The notes beneath the pieces are model-generated. The model was given only the letters and a program-made list of their open reading frames with translations, had not been told where the DNA came from and did not search any database. 13,660 nt of DNA from Candidatus Omnitrophota bacterium (GTDB taxonomy: Bacteria; Omnitrophota; Koll11; Gygaellales; Profunditerraquicolaceae): positions 1 to 13,660 of the forward strand of contig JAQULD010000035.1 in assembly GCA_028719045.1 (NCBI GenBank), in the 5' to 3' direction. This document shows, piece by piece, positions 6,327 through 12,413 of the stretch. Within the stretch, counting starts at the first letter, position 1; each line of letters starts with the position of its first letter. The translations under genes were made by a program, and so were the position numbers.

Positions 6327-6815
6327 ATGTTAAAACATAACCGCTGTAAGACAGCCGTAATTACGCTCCTTTTGGCGATCATCGCTTTATTCCCGTTTCT
6401 TTCCCTGCGTGCCGAGCCTTCCGTGGACTTGGAGATCATAAAAATTATCGAATCTGACGGAAATCCCCTGGCTTTTAATTCCGGGACAAAATGTTACGGC
6501 CTTTATCAGATCTCAGAAATCTGCCTGAAAGATTACAACCAAATGAACACTACAGCCTATCTGCCTAAAGACTTGTTTAACCCCCGCACCAATGAAAAAA
6601 TAGCCGGCTGGTATTTTAAACGGATAGAAAAGATGCTTCATTTTTACAATATTCCCGTTTCAACCACAACGCTTATCGCTTCCTATAATTGGGGTATCGG
6701 CAATGTGATCAAATGGCACAGGGCCGGAGCAAAATTCCAGGAACTTCCCAAAGCCACGAAGAAATACATACAAACCTACCAAAAATTGAATTTGGCCTCG
6801 GTCCGCCCGCGTTAA
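6327..6815 (+). CDS. small lytic transglycosylase, SLT domain
   Basis: This is a 162-residue exported protein. A signal sequence spans about residues 1-29 (basic start, hydrophobic stretch, likely cleavage after LRA). The rest is a compact goose-lysozyme-like SLT domain that would cut the glycan strand of peptidoglycan, with no other domains. The expected catalytic glutamate is E42 in IIESDGNP; next come the GLYQIS block near 58-63 (family form GLMQ), the SYNWG turn near 119-123 and a conserved-type tyrosine in KKYIQTY. Small enzymes of this type often open the wall locally for pili or secretion machines. The ATG at 6327 follows GGGGGAG with a short spacing. It is the first gene after the c-di-GMP riboswitch and two hairpins, so its expression is probably tied to c-di-GMP. 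The substrate role is inferred from the family. Confidence 0.85.
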   Translation: MLKHNRCKTAVITLLLAIIALFPFLSLRAEPSVDLEIIKIIESDGNPLAFNSGTKCYGLYQISEICLKDYNQMNTTAYLPKDLFNPRTNEKIAGWYFKRIEKMLHFYNIPVSTTTLIASYNWGIGNVIKWHRAGAKFQELPKATKKYIQTYQKLNLASVRPR

Positions 6816-6862
6816 TTGCCAGCCGTTTGTATACAAATTTAAGTTTTCTAATTGATTTTTTG

Positions 6863-6871
6863 TGATATAAT
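6863..6871 (+). promoter_or_regulatory. extended -10 promoter
   Basis: TGATATAAT at 6863-6871 is a perfect extended -10 (TGn plus TATAAT). No good -35 is visible at the usual distance. It lies about 33 bases before the glycine-zipper gene start. A 12-base perfect palindrome, TTTGTATACAAA, sits 26 bases upstream of it (6826-6837). Confidence 0.5.
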
Positions 6872-6903
6872 AACTGAAAATTAACTTTTGAGGGAGGCAG
6901 GAA

Positions 6904-7377
6904 GTGAAAAAAATATCCGCATTTTCTATTGCTGTTCTTGTTATTTTATTAAACGCCGGTTGCCAGGATACAAAGACCAGGGCTGTTGAAGGCGGGGTAA
7001 TCGGAGGGCTCCTGGGTGCTACGGCCGGAGGTATTATCGGCCATCAGACCCATCACGGGGGAGAAGGCGCCGCCATCGGTTTAGCCGCAGGAGCGGCCAC
7101 AGGGGCTATCGTAGGAAGCCAGATACAAAAACCGGGCCAGCAGACGGCCGCACAGGCAGCTGCTCCGCAACAACAGCAGCAACAGTATGAGAACCCGAAC
7201 CAGATGTCAATACAACAGGTAGCGCAGCTTGCCAAACAGGGGATTCACGAAGACGTGATTATAGATAAAATACGGCTTTCTAATTCAAAATATAATCTTA
7301 CACCGGACGACATTAATTACCTTAAATCGCAAGGGGTAAGCCAGAAAGTCATAAGCGTCATGCAGGGGCTGCAATAA
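6904..7377 (+). CDS. glycine-zipper lipoprotein with C-terminal helical domain
   Basis: This is a 157-residue lipoprotein. The signal ends in the lipobox LNAGC, with the lipidated cysteine at residue 20. Residues about 29-72 form a glycine zipper (GGVIGGLLGATAGGIIG and a second GAAIGLAAGAATGAIVG), two helices that can pack in a membrane as in outer-membrane Gly-zipper proteins. A Gln/Ala-rich linker follows, with a run of six Gln near 89-94. The last 55 residues form a separate small helical domain beginning MSIQQVAQLAKQG and ending GVSQKVISVMQ, a pattern I have seen attached to Gly-zipper proteins but cannot name. The start is GTG at 6904, six bases after GGGAGG. It is probably an outer-membrane or periplasmic structural protein. 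The gene is followed by the PilZ gene after 13 bases. Confidence 0.8.
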   Translation: MKKISAFSIAVLVILLNAGCQDTKTRAVEGGVIGGLLGATAGGIIGHQTHHGGEGAAIGLAAGAATGAIVGSQIQKPGQQTAAQAAAPQQQQQQYENPNQMSIQQVAQLAKQGIHEDVIIDKIRLSNSKYNLTPDDINYLKSQGVSQKVISVMQGLQ

Positions 7378-7390
7378 CAGGTTTTAAACG

Positions 7391-7747
7391 ATGCAAGAAA
7401 AAAGAAGATACTCAAGATATCTCACCGATGGAAAAGTTATCCTTAAGCTAAAAGACGGTTCCGGGCGAAGCATAAAAGCGGATTTAGTGGATATCAGTAT
7501 GGTCGGTATGGGTATGTACTCCCGGGAAAAAATAAGCCCAGGAATTGAGACCAGTTTTGTCCTCATTCATAAATACTGGGACAATCCCGTTATTGGCTCG
7601 GGAAAAGTAAGGTATTCCCTGGAGGTAAAAAGGGACGGTGACGCCATTTTCAGGGTCGGCGTCGAGTTTGGCAATCTTATGGAACAGGGTTCCGTTGAGT
7701 TCATAGTGGACCGCATTCAGGAAAATCTTCCGAAAAGTAAGTTTTAA
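7391..7747 (+). CDS. PilZ domain c-di-GMP-binding protein
   Basis: This 118-residue single-domain protein has both halves of the PilZ ligand site: RRYSR (R5 and R9, the RxxxR motif) and DISMVG (residues 34-39, the D/NxSxxG motif) about 25 residues later. PilZ proteins bind c-di-GMP and pass the signal on by contact with a partner, commonly controlling pili, motility or exopolysaccharide. There is no signal peptide or membrane segment, so it should act in the cytosol. The length is that of a stand-alone PilZ unit. No strong ribosome site precedes the ATG at 7391, and the gap to the glycine-zipper gene is 13 bases, so it is probably co-transcribed. The c-di-GMP riboswitch lies about 1.2 kb upstream, so two types of sensor for the same messenger are close together. 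Confidence 0.88.
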   Translation: MQEKRRYSRYLTDGKVILKLKDGSGRSIKADLVDISMVGMGMYSREKISPGIETSFVLIHKYWDNPVIGSGKVRYSLEVKRDGDAIFRVGVEFGNLMEQGSVEFIVDRIQENLPKSKF

Positions 7748-7761
7748 TTGCTGATCATTAT

Positions 7762-7833
7762 TGCCCTGTCGTCTAATCGGTAGGACTTCAGATTCTGGAT
7801 CTGACTATCATGGTTCGAGTCCATGCGGGGCAG
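7762..7833 (+). tRNA. tRNA-Gln, anticodon CTG
   Basis: A complete cloverleaf of 72 bases can be folded. The acceptor is TGCCCTG (7762-7768) with CGGGGCA (7826-7832). The D arm is GTCT/GGAC, the anticodon stem TCAGA/TCTGA and the T arm CATGG-TTCGAGT-CCATG. The anticodon loop TTCTGGA places CTG at 7795-7797, which reads CAG, so this is tRNA-Gln. The discriminator is G and CCA is not encoded. It begins 14 bases after the PilZ stop with no clear promoter of its own, so it may be cut from the upstream transcript. Confidence 0.95.
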
Positions 7834-7954
7834 CTATTAACCTTCCGGATTTCTCCGTACAAAAATATTTCCCATTTAAAAATAGCGGAAAAATATTAAT
7901 TTTTTGAAACTTTTTTTACTATTGCGCTGTCTAATATAAAAAGGAGGAGGAAAT

Positions 7955-8491
7955 ATGATAAAGAAAACTTTAACAAACAAGCTTTTACTTGTTACGGGGC
8001 TTTGCCTTACGCTTGTGTTTTCCTACTCAAATGCTTTCGCGTGGGGACATGAAGGAGGAAGGTATCATTATCACGGAGGCAGATGGTATGGAAGAGGATG
8101 GTTTGGAATTGAGTTTGCCATTCCTTCTCTCAGAATAGGCGCAGTGGTTGATAGCCTGCCTTTCGGATATACGACTATCGTGGTAGGCGGAATACCCTAT
8201 TACTGTTATGACCGTGTTTATTATAGGCCTTACCCTGCCGGTTACATTGTTGTTCCTGAGCCGGCTGTGGTTCCAGTCGTTCCCGCCGCTCCGGTTGTTG
8301 TAGCTCCTCCAGCTATGGTACAACCTCAGGCGCCTTCGCAAGCAACAGTGACAATTAATGTTCCAAATTCAAGCGGGGGATATACGCCGGTAACTTTAAT
8401 TAAACGGGGAGAAGGTTATATTGGCCCGCAGGGAGAATATTACGCCGGAAATCCGACTGTTGAGCAGCTAAGGGTCCTGTACGGCAAATAA
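7955..8491 (+). CDS. secreted DUF6515-like protein
   Basis: This is a 178-residue exported protein with a clear signal peptide (basic start, hydrophobic core, cleavage after AFA at residue 29). The mature start is rich in His, Gly, Tyr and Trp. The middle, LPFGYTTIVVGGIPYYCYD and YYRPYPAGYIVV, matches the pattern I associate with DUF6515-type proteins. A Pro/Val linker (about residues 100-130) follows, then a C-terminal segment with GGYTPVTLIKRGEGYIGPQG. The function of this family is unknown; an envelope or periplasmic location is inferred from the signal. The ATG at 7955 follows a strong AGGAGGAGG. A TTGAAA lies at 7904-7909 and TAATAT at 7932-7937, but the 22-base spacing is poor, so the promoter is uncertain. 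It stands apart from its neighbours and is probably a single transcription unit. Confidence 0.72.
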   Translation: MIKKTLTNKLLLVTGLCLTLVFSYSNAFAWGHEGGRYHYHGGRWYGRGWFGIEFAIPSLRIGAVVDSLPFGYTTIVVGGIPYYCYDRVYYRPYPAGYIVVPEPAVVPVVPAAPVVVAPPAMVQPQAPSQATVTINVPNSSGGYTPVTLIKRGEGYIGPQGEYYAGNPTVEQLRVLYGK

Positions 8492-8533
8492 GTCGGTGGA
8501 GCCTAAGCCCGCAATCATTTTATCTGTTCCAAT

Positions 8534-8562
8534 TTGAAAATAAAGGGTTATAATAATATAGT
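8534..8562 (+). promoter_or_regulatory. sigma70-type promoter upstream of PAP2 gene
   Basis: TTGAAA at 8534-8539 is followed by a 17-base spacer and TATAGT at 8557-8562. This is the same -35 and spacing as the riboswitch promoter. The start codon is 23 bases further on. A TATAAT at 8549-8554 is closer to consensus but only nine bases from the -35 element. It probably drives the PAP2 and RND permease genes together. Confidence 0.55.
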
Positions 8563-8585
8563 AAAATTTTTATGAGGAGCCCGTA

Positions 8586-9098
8586 TTGTTAAAAGCCATC
8601 GATAATTACATTTTTTATTTTATCAATAAAAACTGTAGCAATCATTTCCTCGATATAGCCATGTCTTTATTGACTCAACTGGGGGAGTGGTATGTTTTAT
8701 TGATTGTAGTTTTGGGTTTGTTTTTTTTCAGGAAAAAAGAAGAAAGAACCACAGCTGTTATCCTGTCTGCCGGATTGGTAGTTTCGTTTTTGGCCGCTTT
8801 GCTTCTAAAAATGTGGGTCCAACGCCCGAGGCCCGCTATGCTCCTGCCAAACATTAATTTGCTGGCAAAGGCAAGCGGTTATTCCTTTCCTTCGGGGCAT
8901 TCGGTAAATATTTTTATGTTTGCGGCTTTATTATCCGCCTGCTATGGAAAAAAAGGTTTCTGGTTTTACCTGGCGGCGTCGGCAGTGGGTTTTTCAAGGA
9001 TTTATCTAGGCGTGCATTTTCCTTCGGATGTGCTTGCAGGCGCCTTGATCGGGGTCATTTTGGGTAAGATCCTGCAAAAGCTGGTAAAGGTGGCATAA
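8586..9098 (+). CDS. PAP2-family membrane phosphatase
   Basis: This 170-residue membrane protein has all three PAP2 (phosphatidic acid phosphatase type 2) active-site motifs: K75-x6-RP (KMWVQRPRP), PSGH at 102-105, and SR-x5-H-x3-D at 137-148 (SRIYLGVHFPSD). About five hydrophobic segments surround them. Such enzymes remove phosphate from lipid-linked substrates such as undecaprenyl diphosphate, phosphatidylglycerol phosphate or phosphatidate, with the site facing the periplasm. The exact substrate cannot be read from the motifs; undecaprenyl diphosphate recycling (PgpB/BacA-like role) is plausible. The start is TTG at 8586, supported by GAGGAG six bases upstream; no ATG sits near the expected N-terminus. 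The RND permease gene begins three bases after its stop, so the two are probably one transcript. Confidence 0.9.
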   Translation: MLKAIDNYIFYFINKNCSNHFLDIAMSLLTQLGEWYVLLIVVLGLFFFRKKEERTTAVILSAGLVVSFLAALLLKMWVQRPRPAMLLPNINLLAKASGYSFPSGHSVNIFMFAALLSACYGKKGFWFYLAASAVGFSRIYLGVHFPSDVLAGALIGVILGKILQKLVKVA

Positions 9099-9101
9099 AA
9101 G

Positions 9102-12100
9102 ATGACACTTTCAGATTTATCGATTAAAAGGCCTGTATTCGGCTGGATGCTTATGATCGGAATTTTAGTATTCGGCTGGATCGGTTTTTCGCGTTTAGGC
9201 GTAAGCCAATTGCCCGACGTGGACTTTCCCGTGGTAACCGTCAATATCACCTGGGAAGGCGCCTCACCGGAAGTCATGGAAACAGAGGTAACCGATATCG
9301 TTGAAAATTCGGTGATGAGCGTGGAAGGCGTAAAAGAAGTCACTTCCGTATCCATGCAGGGAGCCACTCAAATAACCATAGAACTTAACCTAAGCCGCAA
9401 TATTGATGTCGCGCTGCAGGAAGTCCAGACTAAAATCGCGCAGGCGCAAAAGAACCTGCCTAAGGATATCGACCCGCCCATCGTCACAAAGACAAATCCG
9501 GAAGATCAGCCCATTATTTGGCTAGCGCTTTCCGGAGACAAGCAGCTTAAAGAGATGACCCATTACGTAAGCGAGACGCTTAAGGATCAGTTTACCACTG
9601 TTGAAGGCGTAGGCGATGTTCGCTTAGGCGGCTATGTCGATCCGAATTTAAGGGTGTGGCTTGATGCCACAAGGATGCAGGATAAACAGCTTACGGTTGA
9701 GGATATTCTTAATGCCATAGATTTTCAGCATGCCGACCTTCCGGCAGGCTATATCGATACGGGCCTTAAAGAGATCAATATCCGGGTCTACGGAGAAGCA
9801 ACTACCCCGCAGCAATTTGAAAACATCGTTATACCTCAGCGTGTGCGGGGAGGGCCTATTTGGAAACAGCTGCGTATAGGAGATGTAGGCAATGTTGAAG
9901 ACGGCCTGGCGGATATCCGCCGCATTTCGCGTAACTGGGGCCGTAGCTCTGTCGGCATGGGTATTGTCAAACAGCGGGGCTCAAACGCGGTAGCTGTAGC
10001 CGATGCCGTTAAACGCAGGATGAAAGAGGTTGAAAAGAACCTCCCTACCGGCATGCATCTTAATGTCGTCTTCGATACCACCCAGTTCATAAAAGATTCC
10101 GTAAATGAATTGAAATTTAACCTGATCCTTTCGGTCATATTGACTTCCCTGGTTTGCTATTTCTTTTTAGGTTCCTGGAGCGCTAATATAAATGTCCTTT
10201 TAGCCATACCGACTTCCCTGATGGGTGCGTTTCTTGTGTTGTATTTCCTGGGATTTACGATCAATACTTTTACCATGCTCGGCCTTTCCCTGGTTATCGG
10301 GATAGTTGTGGATGACGCTATTATGGTCCTGGAGAATATCTCGCGTTACCAGGAAAAAGGGCTGCCCCGCGTAGAAGCGGCCCTGATCGGGGCGCGGGAA
10401 ATTACCTTCGCCGCAATTGCCGCGTCCATCGCCATCCTTGCGATATTTCTTCCGGTGATCTTCATGCAGGGGATAGTGGGGAAATTTTTCTACCAGTTTG
10501 GAGTGACCATTTCTGTCGCGGTGCTTTTTTCCCTGTTGGAAGCGCTGACTATAACTCCCATGCGATGTTCGCAATTTTTGGCGGTGGGGCATACAACCAG
10601 GCTCGGCAAATTTGTGGATAAACTGATGAAGTCGATATCCGAGCGTTACCGCGCCACGCTCGTATTCTTATTGGGCCGGCCGAAAAGAGTTTTGTTTATC
10701 GCGACTCTTATTTTTGTCGCTTCCCTGGCCCTTACTACGGCCTTAAAAAAGGAATTTATTCCTTCTCAGGACCAGGGCCGCTTTTTGACCCGTATATCTC
10801 TTCCCCTGGGATCGTCTATCGAGAAAACGGACAGCGTATTTAAAGAAGCGGAGAAATTTCTCATGCAGCGTCCGGAAATAGAGACATATTTTAGCGCGGT
10901 GGGGAGTTTTACGGGAAGCCAGGTAAATCAGGGATTTATTTTCATTACGATGAAATCCCGTAAAGACAGGCCAATAGTAAACGGCCATCACGTGACACAG
11001 CAGGAATTTATGCAGGTAGTCCGTAAGACATTTAATTCAATCCCGGGGGTGGACCGCGCCGTTATCCAGGACCTTTCGCTTTCCGGATTTACCGCGCAGC
11101 GCGGTTTCCCGATTGAATTTACCGTCCGCGGGCCGGAATGGGAGAAGCTGGGCACTTTCTCTCAAGAGATCATGAAGCGCATGAAGGCCTCCGGATTAAT
11201 GACCGATATCGATACCGATTATCAGCTTGGCATGCCGGAACTGCAGATTTATCCCGACCGTCAAAAAGCCGCTGATCACGGCGTCAGCGTATTATCTATC
11301 GCCGACACCATTAACGCCATGTTCGGAGGCATCCGCAGCGGTAAATTCACCAGTAACGGCAAGCGTTATGATGTCCGTGTCCGGCTGGCTGAGGCGGATC
11401 GTACAAGCCCTAAAGATATCGACAAGACTTCGGTCCGGAATGAATTCGGGGAATTAGTGCCGTTATCAGCCGTTGTGACTTCTGACGTCAATCCAAGTTT
11501 GTTTTCCATAACCCGTAAAAACCGCGAACGGGCTGTCAGCATTTACGCAAATCCCGCTGCGGGGTCTTCCCAGCAGGACGCGTTGAATGCGGTTTTAAAA
11601 ATAGGAAAAGAAGTCCTGCCGAGCGGTTATCACATAGTGTTTTCGGGAGGTTCGCAGGCTTTCAAAGAATCCTTCCAAAGCTTGATTTTTGCGCTTATCC
11701 TTGGGATTTTCGTGGCTTACATGGTGCTGGGCACACAGTTTAACAGCTTTATCCATCCCTTTACCGTGCTTTTGGCCCTGCCTTTCAGCGTCACTGGAGC
11801 ATTTTTATTCCTTTTCTTAAGCAAAAACTCCATCAATCTTTACAGTATGATCGGCCTTATCCTTCTTATGGGTATCGTCAAGAAGAATTCAATCCTGCTG
11901 GTTGATTTTACCAATGTTCGCCGTAACCAGGGGATGAAGGTAAAAGAAGCGCTTTTAGATGCCTGCCCGATCCGCCTGAGGCCGATTTTAATGACTTCCG
12001 TCGCCATGATCGCCGCGGCTGTCCCGGCAGCGCTCGCTATCGGTCCGGGTTCGGAAGTAATGGTACCCATGGCTGTCGCGGTTATTGGAGGAGTGGCGCT

Positions 12101-12200
12101 TTCTACGGTTTTAACCCTTTTTGTGGTGCCTTGCGCCTACGAAGTATTCTCCAGGTTTGAACATAAGACGGTCGAAGGCACCGAAAAAAAAGGGGATTAA
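9102..12200 (+). CDS. RND-family efflux permease (AcrB/MdtB type)
   Basis: This 1032-residue inner-membrane permease has the usual full length for the hydrophobe/amphiphile efflux RND family, which uses the proton gradient to pump drugs, lipids or other amphiphiles. A first membrane helix after SIKRPVFGWM leads into a large periplasmic loop with LPDVDFPVV and WEGASPEVMETEV. Membrane helix 4 carries the proton-relay pair D404-D405 (GIVVDDAIMVLENI), and helix 10 carries K928 in VKKNSILLVDF, matching Asp407, Asp408 and Lys940 of AcrB. The two halves repeat each other as the family requires. No membrane-fusion adaptor or outer-membrane channel gene flanks it: upstream is the PAP2 gene three bases away and downstream is a terminator. 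The substrate is unknown. The pump should need partners encoded elsewhere. Confidence 0.95.
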   Translation: MTLSDLSIKRPVFGWMLMIGILVFGWIGFSRLGVSQLPDVDFPVVTVNITWEGASPEVMETEVTDIVENSVMSVEGVKEVTSVSMQGATQITIELNLSRNIDVALQEVQTKIAQAQKNLPKDIDPPIVTKTNPEDQPIIWLALSGDKQLKEMTHYVSETLKDQFTTVEGVGDVRLGGYVDPNLRVWLDATRMQDKQLTVEDILNAIDFQHADLPAGYIDTGLKEINIRVYGEATTPQQFENIVIPQRVRGGPIWKQLRIGDVGNVEDGLADIRRISRNWGRSSVGMGIVKQRGSNAVAVADAVKRRMKEVEKNLPTGMHLNVVFDTTQFIKDSVNELKFNLILSVILTSLVCYFFLGSWSANINVLLAIPTSLMGAFLVLYFLGFTINTFTMLGLSLVIGIVVDDAIMVLENISRYQEKGLPRVEAALIGAREITFAAIAASIAILAIFLPVIFMQGIVGKFFYQFGVTISVAVLFSLLEALTITPMRCSQFLAVGHTTRLGKFVDKLMKSISERYRATLVFLLGRPKRVLFIATLIFVASLALTTALKKEFIPSQDQGRFLTRISLPLGSSIEKTDSVFKEAEKFLMQRPEIETYFSAVGSFTGSQVNQGFIFITMKSRKDRPIVNGHHVTQQEFMQVVRKTFNSIPGVDRAVIQDLSLSGFTAQRGFPIEFTVRGPEWEKLGTFSQEIMKRMKASGLMTDIDTDYQLGMPELQIYPDRQKAADHGVSVLSIADTINAMFGGIRSGKFTSNGKRYDVRVRLAEADRTSPKDIDKTSVRNEFGELVPLSAVVTSDVNPSLFSITRKNRERAVSIYANPAAGSSQQDALNAVLKIGKEVLPSGYHIVFSGGSQAFKESFQSLIFALILGIFVAYMVLGTQFNSFIHPFTVLLALPFSVTGAFLFLFLSKNSINLYSMIGLILLMGIVKKNSILLVDFTNVRRNQGMKVKEALLDACPIRLRPILMTSVAMIAAAVPAALAIGPGSEVMVPMAVAVIGGVALSTVLTLFVVPCAYEVFSRFEHKTVEGTEKKGD

Positions 12201-12227
12201 GGCTTATAGCCGCAAAACGCATAAACT

Positions 12228-12263
12228 AAACCCCTGATTAGTAATCCTAATCAGGGGTTTTTT
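12228..12263 (+). terminator. strong intrinsic terminator after RND gene
   Basis: AAACCCCTGATTA at 12228-12240 pairs perfectly over 13 bases with TAATCAGGGGTTT at 12248-12260 around a seven-base loop, and the T-run continues to 12263. It lies 28 bases after the RND stop and closes the PAP2-RND unit. Confidence 0.93.
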
Positions 12264-12309
12264 ATTGAACCCGGGCTCTTTATCACGGCTATGGTTTTTC
12301 TAGAAACAA

Positions 12310-12318
12310 TGTTATAAT
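12310..12318 (+). promoter_or_regulatory. extended -10 promoter of asparagine synthase gene
   Basis: TGTTATAAT at 12310-12318 is an extended -10 element (TGn plus TATAAT), like that at 6863. The -35 region is poor. About 95 bases separate it from the start codon, leaving a leader in which I see no clear structure. Confidence 0.5.
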
Positions 12319-12413
12319 AAATTACAAGTTTTAGCCGCCATTAAACGGGAAATAATTTTTTTATCGTGAATAATTTTTAAGTTTGTAATGCGGTCCGGAA
12401 GCGGAGGCGCGGA

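Noticed and set aside
7174..7191. CAA/CAG-rich repeat encoding six Gln in the glycine-zipper protein
   Set aside because: It is a short codon-mixed run within a low-complexity linker and not a notable repeat array.
4217..7833. Functional link between gltX and the nearby tRNA-Gln (indirect glutaminylation)
   Set aside because: Different transcription units lie between them, no gatCAB genes are in the window, and the specificity of the synthetase cannot be read by eye.
7864..7906. AT-rich inverted repeat (AATATTT with AAATATT, plus CC/GG) followed by a T-run, between the tRNA and the DUF6515-like gene
   Set aside because: It is the right place for a terminator, but the stem is almost all A-T with internal mismatches, so it is too weak to call.
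7904..7937. Possible promoter TTGAAA ... TAATAT before the DUF6515-like gene
   Set aside because: The spacer is 22 bases, outside the usual 16-18, and no other -10 fits that -35 element.
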